Shown here: positions 12,815 through 25,059 of the stretch, piece by piece
Numbering within the stretch: position 1 is the stretch's first letter
Layout of the letters: the number at the start of each line of letters is the position of its first letter
Source of the DNA: Favolaschia claudopus
Taxonomy: Eukaryota; Basidiomycota; Agaricomycetes; Agaricales; Mycenaceae
Length of the DNA: 64,000 bases
Assembly: GCA_037176885.1 (NCBI GenBank)
Contig: JAWWNJ010000047.1
Span: forward strand, 1,517,808-1,581,807
Reading direction: 5' to 3'
Notes under the pieces: generated by a model
Seen by the model: the letters and a program-made list of their open reading frames with translations, nothing else
Told to the model about the DNA's origin: nothing
The model's database searches: none
Position numbers and translations under genes: made by a program

Positions 12815-13900
12815 TGGGCTGTTTGGAAGAGCAAGATGTAGAGATGATGACGGTGAAGGACAAGAGTTGACAGTGGGAAAGTGCTGACTCAGCATCCGCG
12901 CGGTCTCGGCAACGCGCCGCGCGCCCTTCAAAGCGGGTTGCAGGGTTTGTGAGCAGCATTACAAAGTGTATATCCATTGCATCAACTGCAGATTTGCGTC
13001 TAAGGAATAGATTCAACGGTCAAGCATTTGCTTGGTCAGGACTGTCTCACATTTTCCTTAGTCAGCATGTCGCCTTTGATCCCCTTGATCAGCTGATCCC
13101 CAAATACGAACAAACTGACTTGCTCTCCAACAACAAAGTTCGGCCCCTTACTCACCTCTACAACGTGTCTCTCATCATCAATCCGCGTAATTATGTTGCT
13201 CCCGCGTCTTGATTTTCAGCCTGATTATAGGAGTACAACCCCTGACAATCCCAGGGAAGTCCCCGACACGCGGCGACTCTGGACAGCAGCTCGACAGTTA
13301 TGCGTTCGGATTTGATTGCCCCAGCCGCATTCAACCCGAAATACTCGTTGAATCCGTACACATGCTCTCTTCAGCGTCTGGCGACCCGTCAAGAAGGAGT
13401 ACAGTACCACCAACGTGTTCCTTGTTCTTGTTAACATGTTTTGTCCCTCTCTTCCTCCCGCGCCGTATGCTTCCTTAGAATTCTCCTCCTTTTCCTCATG
13501 AGCTCTACCTGTAACACGGGGATTTCAGGCTCAAGCAAAATGGATCTCTGGCTCGGCGCACTCGAATGTCAGGCCATTAATTTATTTATTCCTCACCAAC
13601 GCTTCACCTGCAGATGTTCGATTTCATTCAAACTCCATTACCTACGCACCTCTAAGTACACCTACTACGCTACCCAATACCTTCGTTTCGACCCCCCACC
13701 GCCCGCCACCAACTCAATGCGTCCCGTCGCAACGCGGCCGCCCCAGCGCCGATCTTCATCGTTCTTGACTACGTTCCCGAGCACGAGCACGAGGCTGTAG
13801 GCACGGCTATCAAGTGAGTCCTCAGCTTCGTTTGTCTGATATGGAGAGAAACAACGCACCCAACTTGAATTCCACCCTGGTTTCGCGTCAACATCGCCAA
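12815..13900. other. Upstream flank of the JmjC-like gene; no gene seen
   Basis: This is presumably the promoter side of the minus-strand JmjC-like gene up to about 13000, followed by + strand pyrimidine-rich sequence. I see no recognisable coding region; the open frames are 60-119 codons with no family signature. Confidence 0.4.
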
Positions 13901-16900
13901 TCTCCACGCAGGCGACGGCGGCGTCCACCGTCGCGGTGGAGTGTTATGGTAATAAGAGAGTGCGTTGGGGTCCCGAGGAACGTGGGTATTGAGGGAAAAG
14001 GCCGAAACACGCGGGCAGCGGTGGATGTCGCGGTGGTCCGCTCGGCGGGGTGATGGTGAGTGGCGGGTTTGAGTGTAGAAGGCGGAGGGTGGGGCGTGGA
14101 GAATGCGCAGTGACTGTTAATCGAGTGAAGCAAAAAGAAACACCAGGTGCACACACCTGAATTTTATCCAGTTTTTCCAAGCCTCCGTGTGCCAAATATG
14201 AGCGGCGACAGCGGGTGGCATAAAGGCGGCGGTGCGAGAAGGAATAAGATGAACAAAGCGCGCACCTTTACCCCCAACGCACGCTACGTCCCCATATTCG
14301 ACTTGTCGGATGGCATGGGAAAGTGCAACGACTGAAGGCGGACGCCAGTCATGACACGACGTCGTGCCCCCGGGTTCAGGAAGCGGAGAGGTAAACTCAT
14401 GGAAGGGAAGACGGTACAAGCTGGGAGCGCACCGAAACCATGGGATGCCGACAAACGACCGGCAGATTACCTGCTTGGTAAGAGAAAGGTTGTCGTGGCA
14501 CAACTTAGATATAAGCCGAATGCCGGCCATACGGGTGGAGACGTACGTCCGCGAAGAACATTTAGATTCCGATCGGTCAAAAAACGCATAACATCGGTGA
14601 ATAAAATGGCACGTACCGCTTTTGGCTTTTCGTTTCTTTCAGTTAGTTGCAGTTTGAATTAATCAATGCAACCCAGAACGAACTTACAGAAAGAACTCAA
14701 CCCAAGTCCCACAGTCAACGGAAACGAACTGGATTACGGGAAGAAGCACGAAGCGTCAGGCCAATCGACAGAATTAAAATACGGTTAAAAAAGGACACAC
14801 TTAAATATCCACAGCTTCATTTGTCTAGGCGCGCGCGTGCGAATCGCATCAGCATAGGTTGGCCCTTCAAAGTTGAACATGAACTCAGTCAATGGTGACA
14901 GTCAGCAGCTCAAATTGAACGTACGGCTTCTGCATTAGATTCGGAGTACTGTCCAAGACGTTCCTGGGGCGTACGAAAGTCAACTTAATCCGACAGAGGT
15001 TGAAACTCAAATCCAAGTCAATAATTAGAGCAAGGAGCCGAAATCAAACTTACCCCGGACAAAACCGGCATGGTTTCGGCCTTGGACTCCAAGTACCCGC
15101 AGAACTTGGTGCGGAGAGGCCTGGTTTCGGTCTCCGCTGTTGAAAAGAGTTAGGTCAGGGTCGATTGAAGTACAAAAGTAGGCAGAGTCAGACGCACCTA
15201 GACTCATACCGTTTCGGGTGAAACCAGGGCATACGACGAAAGCCCATCGTAAGTGAAACCAGGTCAGATCGAGTTAGCTGGCGCACGGGTTAGCCATCCG
15301 CACCTTGCCCCAGGTTCAATTCGCGCTTAACTTCACACCCAACACGACACCTCTATAGCATTTGGAACTGAACGACCGCGGCCTTGAAACCTTTTAGCCC
15401 GATCGATCAGACTCATAAAGCAAAATATCGTACTCACCCGAGTAAAACCCACTCAAACCCGGCAAACTCAACCCGAAGTCATCCCGAGGAACTCGGTCCA
15501 TAAACACACACTTGACTCACAGAGGATAAGCTGACCCTAACCCAGGTCAAAATTTTGAATCCTTAGTTGAATTTCACGCATCGTTTTGAAGGGGTAGCCT
15601 GAACGAAATTATTCGAGGGTTAGTAATCGTTGATCATAGCGTACTAAAGCTTACTTAGATCACCAAACCGTACACCTCACGAATTCCTATCAAACAATCA
15701 GTAATTCCAAGTTGAAGTCACTAACAGACTGACTCACCTGGCGCATCAAGGTTGAGATTTGCGGTTGGGAGAGGCTGGAGGCAGACAAGAGTCAACGCGA
15801 CCGCGCGACGCGAAGTCAAACGCAAATCAGCGAGTCGAACCTGGGGACTGACGCAAAGTCCACGCCCAAACCTAGAGAAGAATATCTCAGCTGGGTTTGC
15901 TACAACAATCGAAAAGAAAACGACAAGACAGCCCTCCCCGCAAATCTCTCCCAAACGACATACTGACAACGGTTGGAAGCGGCCCGCTTCACTCGCAGCT
16001 CAGCTTGGTTTGAGCGTCGAGGCGGGTGGATGTGGCGGAAACGACGTAGCGTCGGGCTATCGCAGTCTCCTCCAGGGAGCCGAGAGTTGGAAAGGCATAG
16101 CGCAGCACATGAGCAGGTTGGGCGCCGGTAAAATTGAAGGTTACGTAACACAAGTTAGTCAGCAATCACCCGAATGGCAACAAACGAGCGGGAGAAGAGG
16201 AAAGACTCGATAATTCAGGCGATGTGCCCTGGGAAGAAGGGAGGTCAGGGTAGAAAGATAAAAGAAAGCAACAATCACAAAACAATAGCGCACCGATAAC
16301 CCACGTCCTCTCGATTCTATCCCGTAAATCCCCTGATTTTGAAGGCCAGCGACTGCATACAGAGGGAGTTTCTGTGAATGCGTAAGCGTTCGCATCCGCA
16401 GTAATACACTGGCATGCAAGTATCCTCACCAGAGGGAATGGGAGACGATGACGAAGCGATTATTCTTGCTGAGCTGGGGAAGACCAGACGGCAAACGACA
16501 TAGATGCCGCGGTAAAACGCTGGGAGACAATTGCAGCGTATAACCTCGAGCTTACACGGGAGAGATGATTAGTTGAAAAGCAGCAGCCGATGTGAATCCA
16601 AAGTATTGAAGTCGCCATCGCCGAAAGCGGGGTAAGACCAAGTTGTGGGATTGCTGCCGTCGAAAAAGGGGAAGACGTGCGATTGCAAAAGTGAGAAGGC
16701 CGACCAGCGTAGCAGACCTTTCGGAGTGACACGGCGGGAAGTCGACTCGCGTCGACGTCGGCAGTGAAGTCGCGTTGGCGGCTTCTGGAGGAAGGTACGG
16801 ACGGCCATCGGGAAGAAGGCTAGCATCAGTAAGCCAATGATTATAGCAACGAATGTGCAAGCGAATGGCGCGGCGGGAGCGCGACGGGAGCGAACGCGTC

Positions 16901-17110
16901 GAAGTGCATGGTGGTGGGAGGCGGGTCACGGCGTAACGGAGCGTGACAAACGCCCCTTCGCATCAAATTGCCTGCGTTTGGCTTGTTTGGTCCACTCCTT
17001 CGCCGTTCAACTAAGTACTTACCCCAGTATCGAGCCACTCTTCTTCCCGGTTCCCGACGAGGTTCCTTTCTTTTTCCGTTTGGCGATACCACTCTTAACG
17101 TGATCTAGAT
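13901..17110 (-). other. Purine-rich on + (minus-sense) stretch with decayed, intron-like pieces
   Basis: The strand bias is the reverse of the neighbouring regions, so any transcript would be on the minus strand. Intron-like segments on minus include about 15194-15134 (GTGCGTCTGAC...CTAACTCTTTTCAACAG) and one near 16430-16380 (GTGAGGATAC...TTCACAG). No peptide between them is recognised; frames of 80-125 codons in 15900-16930 are not convincing. It is probably the remains of repeats or genes. Confidence 0.35.
15040..15240 (-). repeat. Inverted relative of the 'exon+intron' repeat
   Basis: On the minus strand this holds GGAGACCGAAACCAGG and GGCCGAAACCATGCCGG, both preceded by splice-acceptor-like AG. 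One of the acceptors closes an intron-like segment with CTAAC branch and TTTTCAACAG acceptor. These words match the unit starts of the tandem array at 30609-31026 (GCCGAAACCATGCCGG). Confidence 0.45.
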
Positions 17111-19360
17111 ACTATCTTAACAATTTTTCAGCGCCCTCCTCGGATCTGCAGGCGATTTATTGTCCAACCGGAACCTTAATCGCACGTTGACCGCACGTGT
17201 GAATCGCGTGACGTCACACTGTCACTCAACGCGTCTCTTCCCTTCTCCCTTCATCTTCGCCTGTGCCCCGCCTGCCCACCGTGTTCTAAGGCTTTTTTTG
17301 CATCAAAGCACTGTTTAAAGCTTATATGGATTGCTCTACCGCACTCTCGGGCCGCCAGCAACGCCTCTCGCCAAGTTCTAATGTCAGATATGAAATTTCG
17401 ATTCTCCCACCAATAAGGGCGCGTGTCGGCGTTGTAAGACACGCCATGGTCGCCGAGGCGCCTCGAAACAATAGTATGGTGCCCCATTCTTCCATTTGCG
17501 CGCCTTCTCGCTCTGATCAGTCTGTCTTTGGCAATATCCAGGCCACACCGGCGGGTGCCAGGTTTTTTGAAACAAATCTGACCCAACCTCTCGCTTGAAC
17601 GTTTCCCAACGCTCCAAATTAATATTAAGCTTCAAATCTGCGACTCCGTCTATCAACATGATTGTTGAAGGAGTACATATGGCTTGAAGTCTGTCGGGGA
17701 AGGCAGGTGAGCCGCAGCTTGACTTTTTTTGTCGCGTTCTTTCATTTCCCCCTCATTCTCCAGTTTCTTCCTTCCCCAACCCCGCCCATTATGCCGGGGG
17801 TCGACGACAGAGCACGCTGGGACTTACCGTAGGCCCTCTGCGCTTGTCGTCGTCGACCCTCGGGGAATGTCGGCCTTACTTACACGCTCTGTTTAGTTCT
17901 TTATACTCTATTATGCCTGTTTGTGTTTGAACTGACTTACACAAACACAAACAGGCGCCCTGCGTTTCTGCCTCATTCAATCCCTTTTTTCTTCCTCTCA
18001 TCGCCCATATGCCTCCACCTTCAGCTGTTCCAAGACGGCCTTCCCGCCGACACCACCGCCTACCCACCCACTTGTGCGCCAATGATTACCGCCTCGTCTC
18101 TTCCGCATTCCACAAACGATCTACGTAATCAACCTCCCTCTCCCCCCCGCCTCCCCGCACCCACGCCCCCACTCGAATTCCGCAACCCCGTACCCTGACG
18201 GCGCGGCTTTCTCCACGTAAGTTGCTGTTTTCGAATGGATATAATCAATTTCATGCTCACATTCTCTCCGCGTTTTAGGTCCCGCGTCGACGCCGCGCGG
18301 CCACCTCGCTCTCCATCCATCCCCATGCCGCCCTTCCCTCAACCAACCCCTCGCATCTCACTTCAGGCTCGTCCATCGCACAGCCCGCCCTTCAAACGAG
18401 CTTGAAATTCGAATTATGGTGAGTTCTTTCGTTTGTGACGAGAACGAACGAACTCACCGATGTATTCAGACGAACTACGCGCATCCGCCACCGCCGGCAT
18501 CGTCATCGCGGCGCCTTTCCCCGCCTCCGTCCCGTAACCTCAAGCCGAACGCGGCGACTCGCCCGAAAAATTCCGCTACAAATCAAATTCAAGTGAGCTC
18601 ATTCGTTTATAACGGAGAAAGAAATGGAAATAACTCAGCTATCTCACCCGATCAACGCGCCGTCGACTCGCATGGATTCGCGCGCGCGGGAATTCAAGAA
18701 ATCGATCGGCGCCCGAGCGCTTTTGCGGCATTGGCGTAACTGTCAGTATCAATTCGCTTCACTTGTAAGCTGGAACCTCTGTAGGTTGGTATGTAGAGTC
18801 AGGTGCGGTTCCAAAGCAATTCTACCTTTTGATTACTCGCTGACTCATTCATTTTGTTCAGATTGATATCCATTTCGACTTGTCGAGCCGCACTGCCGGT
18901 GAGTTCCTAAGTTGCATTCGTTATTTTGCTTGCACTTACCAATCTTGCATGCGCTCGGGCTACCAAACTACCTCTGAGCCAATCTGGCGAGTGAACAAAC
19001 CTTCATTCCTCATCTACTTACACACCGAGTCTTTCGATAGCAGCCATTGCCGTGAGATCCAATACCGAAACGATGGGGGTGAGTTGATTCATTTCACGTG
19101 TTTGCGCTAGATGTTGAGTGTCAAGTAGGCTTCAACTCTTCAACTGAACGCAGGCACGTACCGCGGGTGTGCGGCATTGCCGCAGTGTTCAATTCTAAGA
19201 TTATTTGTTGATTCATTTTTGCCTCTGTGGCCCCAAGGTGAACACGGGTGTGTCACTGGCGAACACGATTGTGTCAGCGGCGCGTGGAGGACTTATATGC
19301 ATGTAGATGTCTAAATATAATTGATTATTCTAACCTACTCACCTAGAGTGCAAACCTGCT
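17111..19360 (+). other. Non-coding, + sense, with inverted repeats and intron-like segments
   Basis: A 15-bp perfect inverted repeat (GCCTGTTTGTGTTTG 17915-17929 / CAAACACAAACAGGC 17942-17956) encloses ACTGACTTACA. A second, slightly bulged one is 17794-17810 / 17843-17864 (GGTCGACGACA with TGTCGTCGTCGACC). Intron-like GTAAGT...TTTTAG spans about 18217-18280. The minus frame at 17251-17659 has protein-like composition (Trp/Arg/Asp-rich) but no identified family. Confidence 0.4.
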
Positions 19361-19612
19361 CAGTCCAAGTAGCTTTACACACGCCCGTTGAGTGGTAAAC
19401 CGACTCGGCCCAAGTGGGTGGCCCACTCAATTGGGGTGAAGGAATTGCCAAAGTCCACTTGAGCTGAGTAGGTATACCTACTCAAGGCGAGTGGGTGGCC
19501 TACTCCCGTCGAGGTGGTACCGACTCCACACGAGTACTTCACCCACTCAACCCGCGTGCGTCTACCCAGATACGGTGAGTCGGTCTCCTCCAATTTTGAG
19601 ACGGAAGATATA
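19361..19612. repeat. Palindrome-rich dispersed repeat
   Basis: This is built from variants of GAGTGGGTGGCCCACTC and ACTCAACCC/GGGTTGAGT. It contains a perfect 20-bp palindrome TGAGTAGGTATACCTACTCA (19465-19484). The right part (TCGAGGTGGTACCGACTCC... to GGTGAGT, about 19498-19585) recurs at 24904-24980, so it is a dispersed element, possibly a hairpin-forming MITE. No transposase is present. Confidence 0.6.
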
Positions 19613-19740
19613 TTTGAATATAATCAAAATATATTCATATTCAACCCAATGACTATGAGTACAATATACTACGAATATGATACGGGCTCATGAGGCAAAT
19701 ACAATATGAATATGAATACAATACGCCATTGCATCTCGTA
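19613..19740. other. AT-rich block with GAATATGAATAC words
   Basis: Base composition drops abruptly to AT-rich, with repeated GAATAT/AATACAATA words (for example 19706-19725). It separates the palindrome-rich repeat from the tRNA-like repeat cluster. No ORF or known motif is seen. Confidence 0.4.
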
Positions 19741-19765
19741 TTTGTGAGTTCTTTAATTTCCCCTA

Positions 19766-20160
19766 TGAACCCTTCCCCTTACACCCCTCCCAAAAACCAG
19801 ATACACAATCTTTAAATCCCCCGTCGGCCATTCACTTTAACCCACCCATCCCCCCCCCCTTTTTTTAATAATCGCATCTCATCTTTCACTTCAGCCCGCA
19901 ATTTACCCTCCCGGCAACACAATTAATTCCTTGCATCCCCAACCCCAATCCTCCCTACAAAAACTAACCCGCAAACAAAGCAGACCAGATCCGTAGCGAT
20001 CGGCGACCCATCCATCTCTCTTAACCTCTCCTGATGCTGAACCTCCCCGTTCGAACCGGGGTGCGGATCATACTCGACTCGTTCCGTGTCTTTTTGGCCG
20101 CAAACAATGACCGCCTACAAACAACCCAGTCGACGCAGTGAAGTCAAGATGGGAATAGAA
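19766..20160 (+). repeat. SINE-like repeat copy 1 (contains tRNA-like segment)
   Basis: This is the first of three related copies (19766-20160, about 20165-20700, 26970-27237). Shared words include the ACACCCCTCC block, GGCCATTCACT, and the tRNA-like segment followed by ACTCGACTCGTTCCGTGTC. It has no protein-coding content. Copies 1 and 2 are in direct orientation about 540 bp apart. Confidence 0.55.
19989..20068 (+). other. tRNA-like segment (T-arm and acceptor stem)
   Basis: A 5-bp T-stem with a 7-nt loop (CCCCG TTCGAAC CGGGG) is followed directly by TGCGGAT. That can pair over 7 bp (one G-T) with ATCCGTA at the 5' end. The total is 80 nt. The D and anticodon arms are poor, so this is more likely a tRNA-derived repeat head than a functional tRNA. 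A matching copy is at 20528-20608. Confidence 0.4.
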
Positions 20161-20180
20161 CCCTAACCTGTCTTCCACAG

Positions 20181-20259
20181 GTCTGTGCAATTAGTACCAA
20201 CGCAGCAGCGGGGCTGTACACATCATGCCGACCCTGCCCGTTCGAATCGGGCCGCAGAC
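20181..20259 (+). other. tRNA-like segment, second type
   Basis: The ends GTCTGTG and CGCAGAC can form a 7-bp acceptor-like stem (one T-G). The latter follows a T-arm GCCCG TTCGAAT CGGGC with an exact B-box core GTTCGAATC. Total 79 nt. In the copy near 26990 the T-stem is kept while the loop is changed (GCCCG CTCGACT CGGGC). The anticodon arm is not convincing. Confidence 0.4.
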
Positions 20260-20527
20260 CCTACTGTACTCCTGAGCTTTTTTATTTTTAGCTGGTTTCC
20301 ACATAAAATATTTCACCCGAGCCACCCTACACCCCTCCGCTTCCGACCCTCACGCCCACCAGACACACAATCTTCACATCCCGATCGGCCATTCACTACA
20401 CCCCAACCACCACTTCCGGATTGTGCCATCACCACCTCTCAAATGCTTCACTTCAACGTGCGATTCACGCCTCCGCCACCACAATTCCCTGCATCTCCAA
20501 CCCCAATCCTAAAGAACAAGTAGACAG

Positions 20528-20608
20528 ATCCCGTAGCAATCGGCGACCCATCATCTCCCTTAACCTCTTCTGATGCTGAATCTCCCCGTTTCGAACCGGG
20601 GTGCGGAT
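20528..20608 (+). other. tRNA-like segment, diverged copy of 19989-20068
   Basis: Same layout as the 19989 segment but with one extra C near the 5' end and one extra T in the T-loop (CCCCG TTTCGAAC CGGGG). The insertions break tRNA geometry, as expected for a drifting repeat copy. Confidence 0.4.
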
Positions 20609-20700
20609 CATGCTCGACTCGTCCCGTGTCTTTTGGCCACAATCCCAACAACGCATGGCCACAAATAATTCAGCCCACGCCGAGAAATCAAGATGGAAAC

Positions 20701-21506
20701 AGCTAGGCTTTCGCTCCTGGACCTCGACTTGTGTCTCCGCGTTCCGCCGCCACTCTGGTAAAGGGTAAAACAGTGAGATAGGAACACACTGTATGGCCGC
20801 GTGTTTTCGCCCCCGATTTCATTCATTAATATGCAGCGCTGAAGTTCAATTTCTCACCGAGTGAGCCAAAACCCTAGTCGTTCACTGGAACCCCCCGGCT
20901 ATGGCGGATTGAGTTAAGCGTGCCAGCCTTCTACGGCAACACGCCAAGTTACACTCCAGGCTGTGAGTTTCATTTACTCTCTCATCTCCTCGCCGGCTCG
21001 CTTATACGCCGACTGCGCCTCCAAGTGTACAACGCTCTTCTACCCCGCTACTCCAATAACATACCGCCTGACCAGACGCCCCCCACGACCTAGCGTGGCC
21101 AAACACATCTGCAAGGGCGTGTCCGGTTTTGTCCTACCCCTGTTTTCACTCGCCTTTCAACCGCGTCTTCCCGACCTCCACCTACATGTAGCCTTGTATC
21201 GCCATGCCCCTCGCCCACCTACTTATCGGTGTTTCTTTACCTACGTGCGGAACTCTACATTCACGACGCCGAGTTGTCGCTTCTCTCAACTCGCCGGCCT
21301 TCAACGCGCGCAAACCGCGGTTTTCTCGTCGACACCACCACATCCCCGCTGTTCCGCACCCCGCCACCACCCGCCGACCGCAGGAACATCCCGAGGTGCA
21401 TCGCCTGCTGTCTCGTCAAGTACGTACGCTGACGAGATTTTTAGTTCATCCCTATCACCCTCCCCCTCTTTCACTTACTCGTTATCCCAAACCCGCACCC
21501 GCTGCC

Positions 21507-21563
<57 letters not shown>

Positions 21564-24500
21564 GGGGGCTTCATTAAGTAAATTCTACTGACATATCACT
21601 TGAATCAGAACTCGTCTGCGTTCATGGTTCGCATCGATGTGTACGTATTTCCAGCTGATCCTGAAGTATCGCTAATTGGTGCCTTTACTGACCCAATTGC
21701 TTTAGCAGCCTTGGCTCTCGGCGTTGTGATCAGGGTACCTGTCATCGACTCGCACTTTATCTTGCTCTTCCCTCATCCAACCCTCGACTCACGTCTTGTA
21801 TTGATCGCGCTTTTAATTGGTTTTCCTTCCTTTCAAATCAACTCGTATCGTACGGATTTGATTCGATTCAAACTTCTTACTAATTACCGGTCCGAAATTG
21901 AGCTATTGCTCGACCCATTTTTTCTCTTCGAAGCTGTTTCAATACTAGTGAGTTGTCATCCATGCACTTCTAACTCGGTATCTGACCTTGTCTTCAAATA
22001 TCTAGTTCCATGTTGGCTTCAACCCGCTATCTCGGGCTTCTCCGGCAGCCGCTTTTCTTCAATCTCGCTTCGTTTACCGCCTTCATTGTTCCAACGTTTG
22101 TTTGGTTGGGGGCAGCGGTACATCCGGTTTCGGCGCCGCAAATCAGTTGCTTACTCAGGCTGCTACGCAGTTCTCAGCTTCTTCGCATACAGAGTATAAT
22201 AAGTAACTTGACCCCTGTACATGTAAAACCCCTGCTTGTACCACGAATTTCCTAGGCGAAATACGCCCCATAAGCTTAGGTTGTTTACCTCTCCGCTCTT
22301 ACCTCCCTAACACCGAGACCCCAAAGTTCAAACAACCGTGCCCAGTCGGCCGTTGCCGACGCCGGCGGCCACTAATGCCGCGATCAACGGCAAACGTGTC
22401 TGTCACGCGATGTCATGGCGCTTATTTCCCACCACCACCTTGCCACCACCTTCTTCGAGGCTTCGACGCGTCTCTCTCTCTGTCCCACTCCCCCCACCTC
22501 ACCACTAACACACATTCCTCCGTCGAACACGCCGCCACCACCCTTTTTTTCCGGCAACCGCTACCGTGTTCATCGATTTGACTTGGCTCTCGCATCACTA
22601 TTCTGCGTCCAAACTTAGCTGTTAACTCTAAGAATGCTACTTGCATGAACCGACCCTCATTAGATTCTACGTATCGCTCGACGACAAGCCTTTCACCATT
22701 GGTTCGCCTCCTCGAGAATCGACCGAACGTGCTGGTCGTCTTCGAGTCGTGTTTCCTCCCTCATTCTCACCATGCATCATTCCCCACCCTCTCCCACTGG
22801 CGGGCTCTCCGTATGGGTTAGGGCGTCCTGTATGAGGAAAACCAAAGGTTTGACGAAGAAAGAAAGCATGGTAACTGGTGCGTCGTTGATCTTCGGCCTG
22901 TACATTCCCTCTCCCTCTTGTTTCCCTACATTCCTAGGTCGCCTCCATATCCCTGTAGGGCGATTTACCGCTTTCCTTCCTACCGACCGCTGATGACTGT
23001 CCAATACAACGAGACTTCAGACATCTCACGGACACTTCAGCGCTTTGATTCCTCGTTTCGATCGTGCTGTGTTAACTCCGGTGGCTTGCATGGTGCGTTA
23101 TCTCGCCGCTTATCCATCTCTCTTCCTTTTCTATCCCGCGATTCCCGCACCTGCCACGCGGGCGCTGGGACTGGCGCGAGGCCCGACCAGCGCATGTCCT
23201 GCCAAGACGGAGTTTTTCGTGGGCTGGTCTATTCCTTTTATGAGTTCCATTTCTTATTTCGGTTCGTTACCATCTGACTTTATGTTCTCTAGCTTGGGTT
23301 GCGTTGACTTGAGGTTCACTTTCTTCGGATCCCCACTTCACGTATTTTCACAGATCTGTGCGTCCACCCTCGTCCCGCTTATTGATAACACACCCTTCTA
23401 CATAGCTCTTTCCATCTCGATCTTCAATATCGCAATTCTTTCCTTGTTGAAGTTAGACTGTCCGTAAGTTTATTCTCATTCAAGTCATTGAATGCTCTTT
23501 CTGATCCGTACCTTTCAACCAGTCCGTCCCCGGCCTTGATTTCCCTGTAACTACAACCTGCAAGCCAGTATCAACTGTGGACTACAGACCGGGTATCTTC
23601 AACTTGGTCAGTCTTGCCTCGTTCGACCCCCTTTCTTTGTTTGGTGATACGTTGTGTTCAGTACCCCCCGAGCCGGACCCTCGATCAAGTATCTGTATCG
23701 ACACCGAAACTATGCAGTTTTCTTCAACGTCCACTTTTTAAATCCAAAGCAGAACTACGGTCGCTCACAGAGGTACACTGCACTCCGTATTTGCCCACCT
23801 CGTTCAACACCGTCCGGCTGATTCTTCTCAATCGAGTGTCGATTCGACCCTGGATCTGGCCTTTCTAGCCGGATATCTGGGCTTTATGTGTATGGCGGAG
23901 AGGGTCATGACGCAAAACTTAGTGAGCTTTTGTTCGTTCGTTTCCTTTCGGCCCCGATGTTCCAAAACACTTCGATCCGTTCCCATGTTCAATCCCCAAA
24001 TCCTCCTCGCCGCTCGTTGCATTCGACAACATAATACACAATTCGCTTGCCATTTCCATTGTGAAATCAATGTACTCCGCAAACCGTCGATCGCTGCCTG
24101 TACCAAAATATGCAACCCCAAACCCTCGGTTTCAGGTGCCGCTTTCAAGCGGAGACCTCGTTCCACTTAGCCCGTTATCTTATACATCCTTCGATGAGTT
24201 CTTACCTCTTTTAGTTGGATTCAATATTCAGATTAGTTTCACGCTAGTAACATTGCACTCAAGGCTCTTGGATAGGTCGAGCATTGGTTCTGATCGGCGG
24301 GTTTCGTGTCTTCGTTGTCGCGTTGGTCCGTAAGGTAAGTCATCAACTTCATTAATCCTTCATTTCGTCACCCTCGCATCAAGTGGAATTTAGGCAGAAA
24401 GCTCCTCGTAAGGAAACACAAACCGAGTGATCTCCCGCCCTGAATCGCAAGCTTCCCTTCCAGCCTCGACTATTCCCGATTGATTTCTCATTGGATGAGT

Positions 24501-24880
24501 TTGCGTCGTTTGGTTAGTCCTTCCCCAAATGACGCTGCCCTACACTATCTAATACTAACGCTCCTTCTTTCCTTCATCTAGCAAGTAGGCCGCACAATAG
24601 CAGAACTCGAGAGCTCAGTCGAAATTCTGCTCCAAACGCAACGCCAATCGCAATTTTGAGTCGTCGAGCAAGACGAGGGCAAGTCAAATCTCGGGCGCCT
24701 CTCTCAATTTGATTCCTCTTTTTGGGGGTTGTTTAATCTATTTGCGCTCTGAATACCCCATCCTATCGTCTTCTTCATTGTTCTGTCAACCGCCGTCACC
24801 GAAATCATGGCAAGCTTTTTGCCGACCCTTTTTTTTTTTGTCGCAGGCGACTCGCACGTATGATTTGCTGTTAGTAAGGC
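20701..24880 (+). other. Non-coding, pyrimidine-rich + sense stretch
   Basis: There are open frames up to 204 codons (20963-21577, 21600-22199), but they consist of low-complexity Pro/Ser/Arg or hydrophobic sequence and run across intron-like signals (for example a GTGAGT donor at about 21955 and ATATCTAG acceptor near 22005). I recognise no domain. 22031-22078 is a diverged copy of 2930-2978. Confidence 0.35.
21510..21561 (+). repeat. C52 homopolymer
   Basis: Fifty-two consecutive C residues, followed by TCGGGGG which can fold back on the C run. It is the longest of three C-runs in the window. The true length in the genome is uncertain because of slippage and basecalling. Confidence 0.9.
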
Positions 24881-25010
24881 GAAACGTGGGTCGCCTACCT
24901 CGGTCGAGGTGGTACCGACTCCCCACGAGTAGTCCACCCACACTCAACCCGAGTCCGTCTACCCACTTATGGTGAGTGGATTTTCTCCTCGTAGTGTACA
25001 TATAAGCATC
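24881..25010. repeat. Second copy of the palindrome-rich repeat
   Basis: TCGAGGTGGTACCGACTCC, CACGAGTAGTCCACCCAC, ACTCAACCCGAGTCCGTC and TACCCACTTATGGTGAGTGG match the right half of the repeat at 19361-19612 in the same orientation. It is truncated on the left. Confidence 0.6.
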
Positions 25011-25059
25011 CCATCTAAAACATGTACTTATCCGCGGTGGGGTGACCGTTCTCAGTCAC

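Larger units (their letters stand above)
20165..20700 (+). repeat. SINE-like repeat copy 2 (two tRNA-like segments)
   Basis: The sequence 20217-20480 recurs at 26970-27237 with high similarity, including the CATCATGCCGACCCTGCCCG start, TTTTTATTTTTAGCTGGTTTCC and CATCCCGATCGGCCATTCAC words. It contains tRNA-like segments at 20181-20259 and 20528-20608. Confidence 0.6.

Noticed and set aside
17251..17659. Protein-like minus-strand frames (about 111 and 91 codons)
   Set aside because: Composition looks protein-like but I could not assign a family, a start or splice sites; mentioned only within the region entry.
20963..21577. 204-codon open frame on + ending in poly-Pro
   Set aside because: Ends in the C52 homopolymer, which is open in all frames; no family signature.
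21600..22199. 199-codon open frame on +
   Set aside because: Runs through an intron-like segment and repeat-derived sequence shared with 2930-2978; hydrophobic composition follows base composition.
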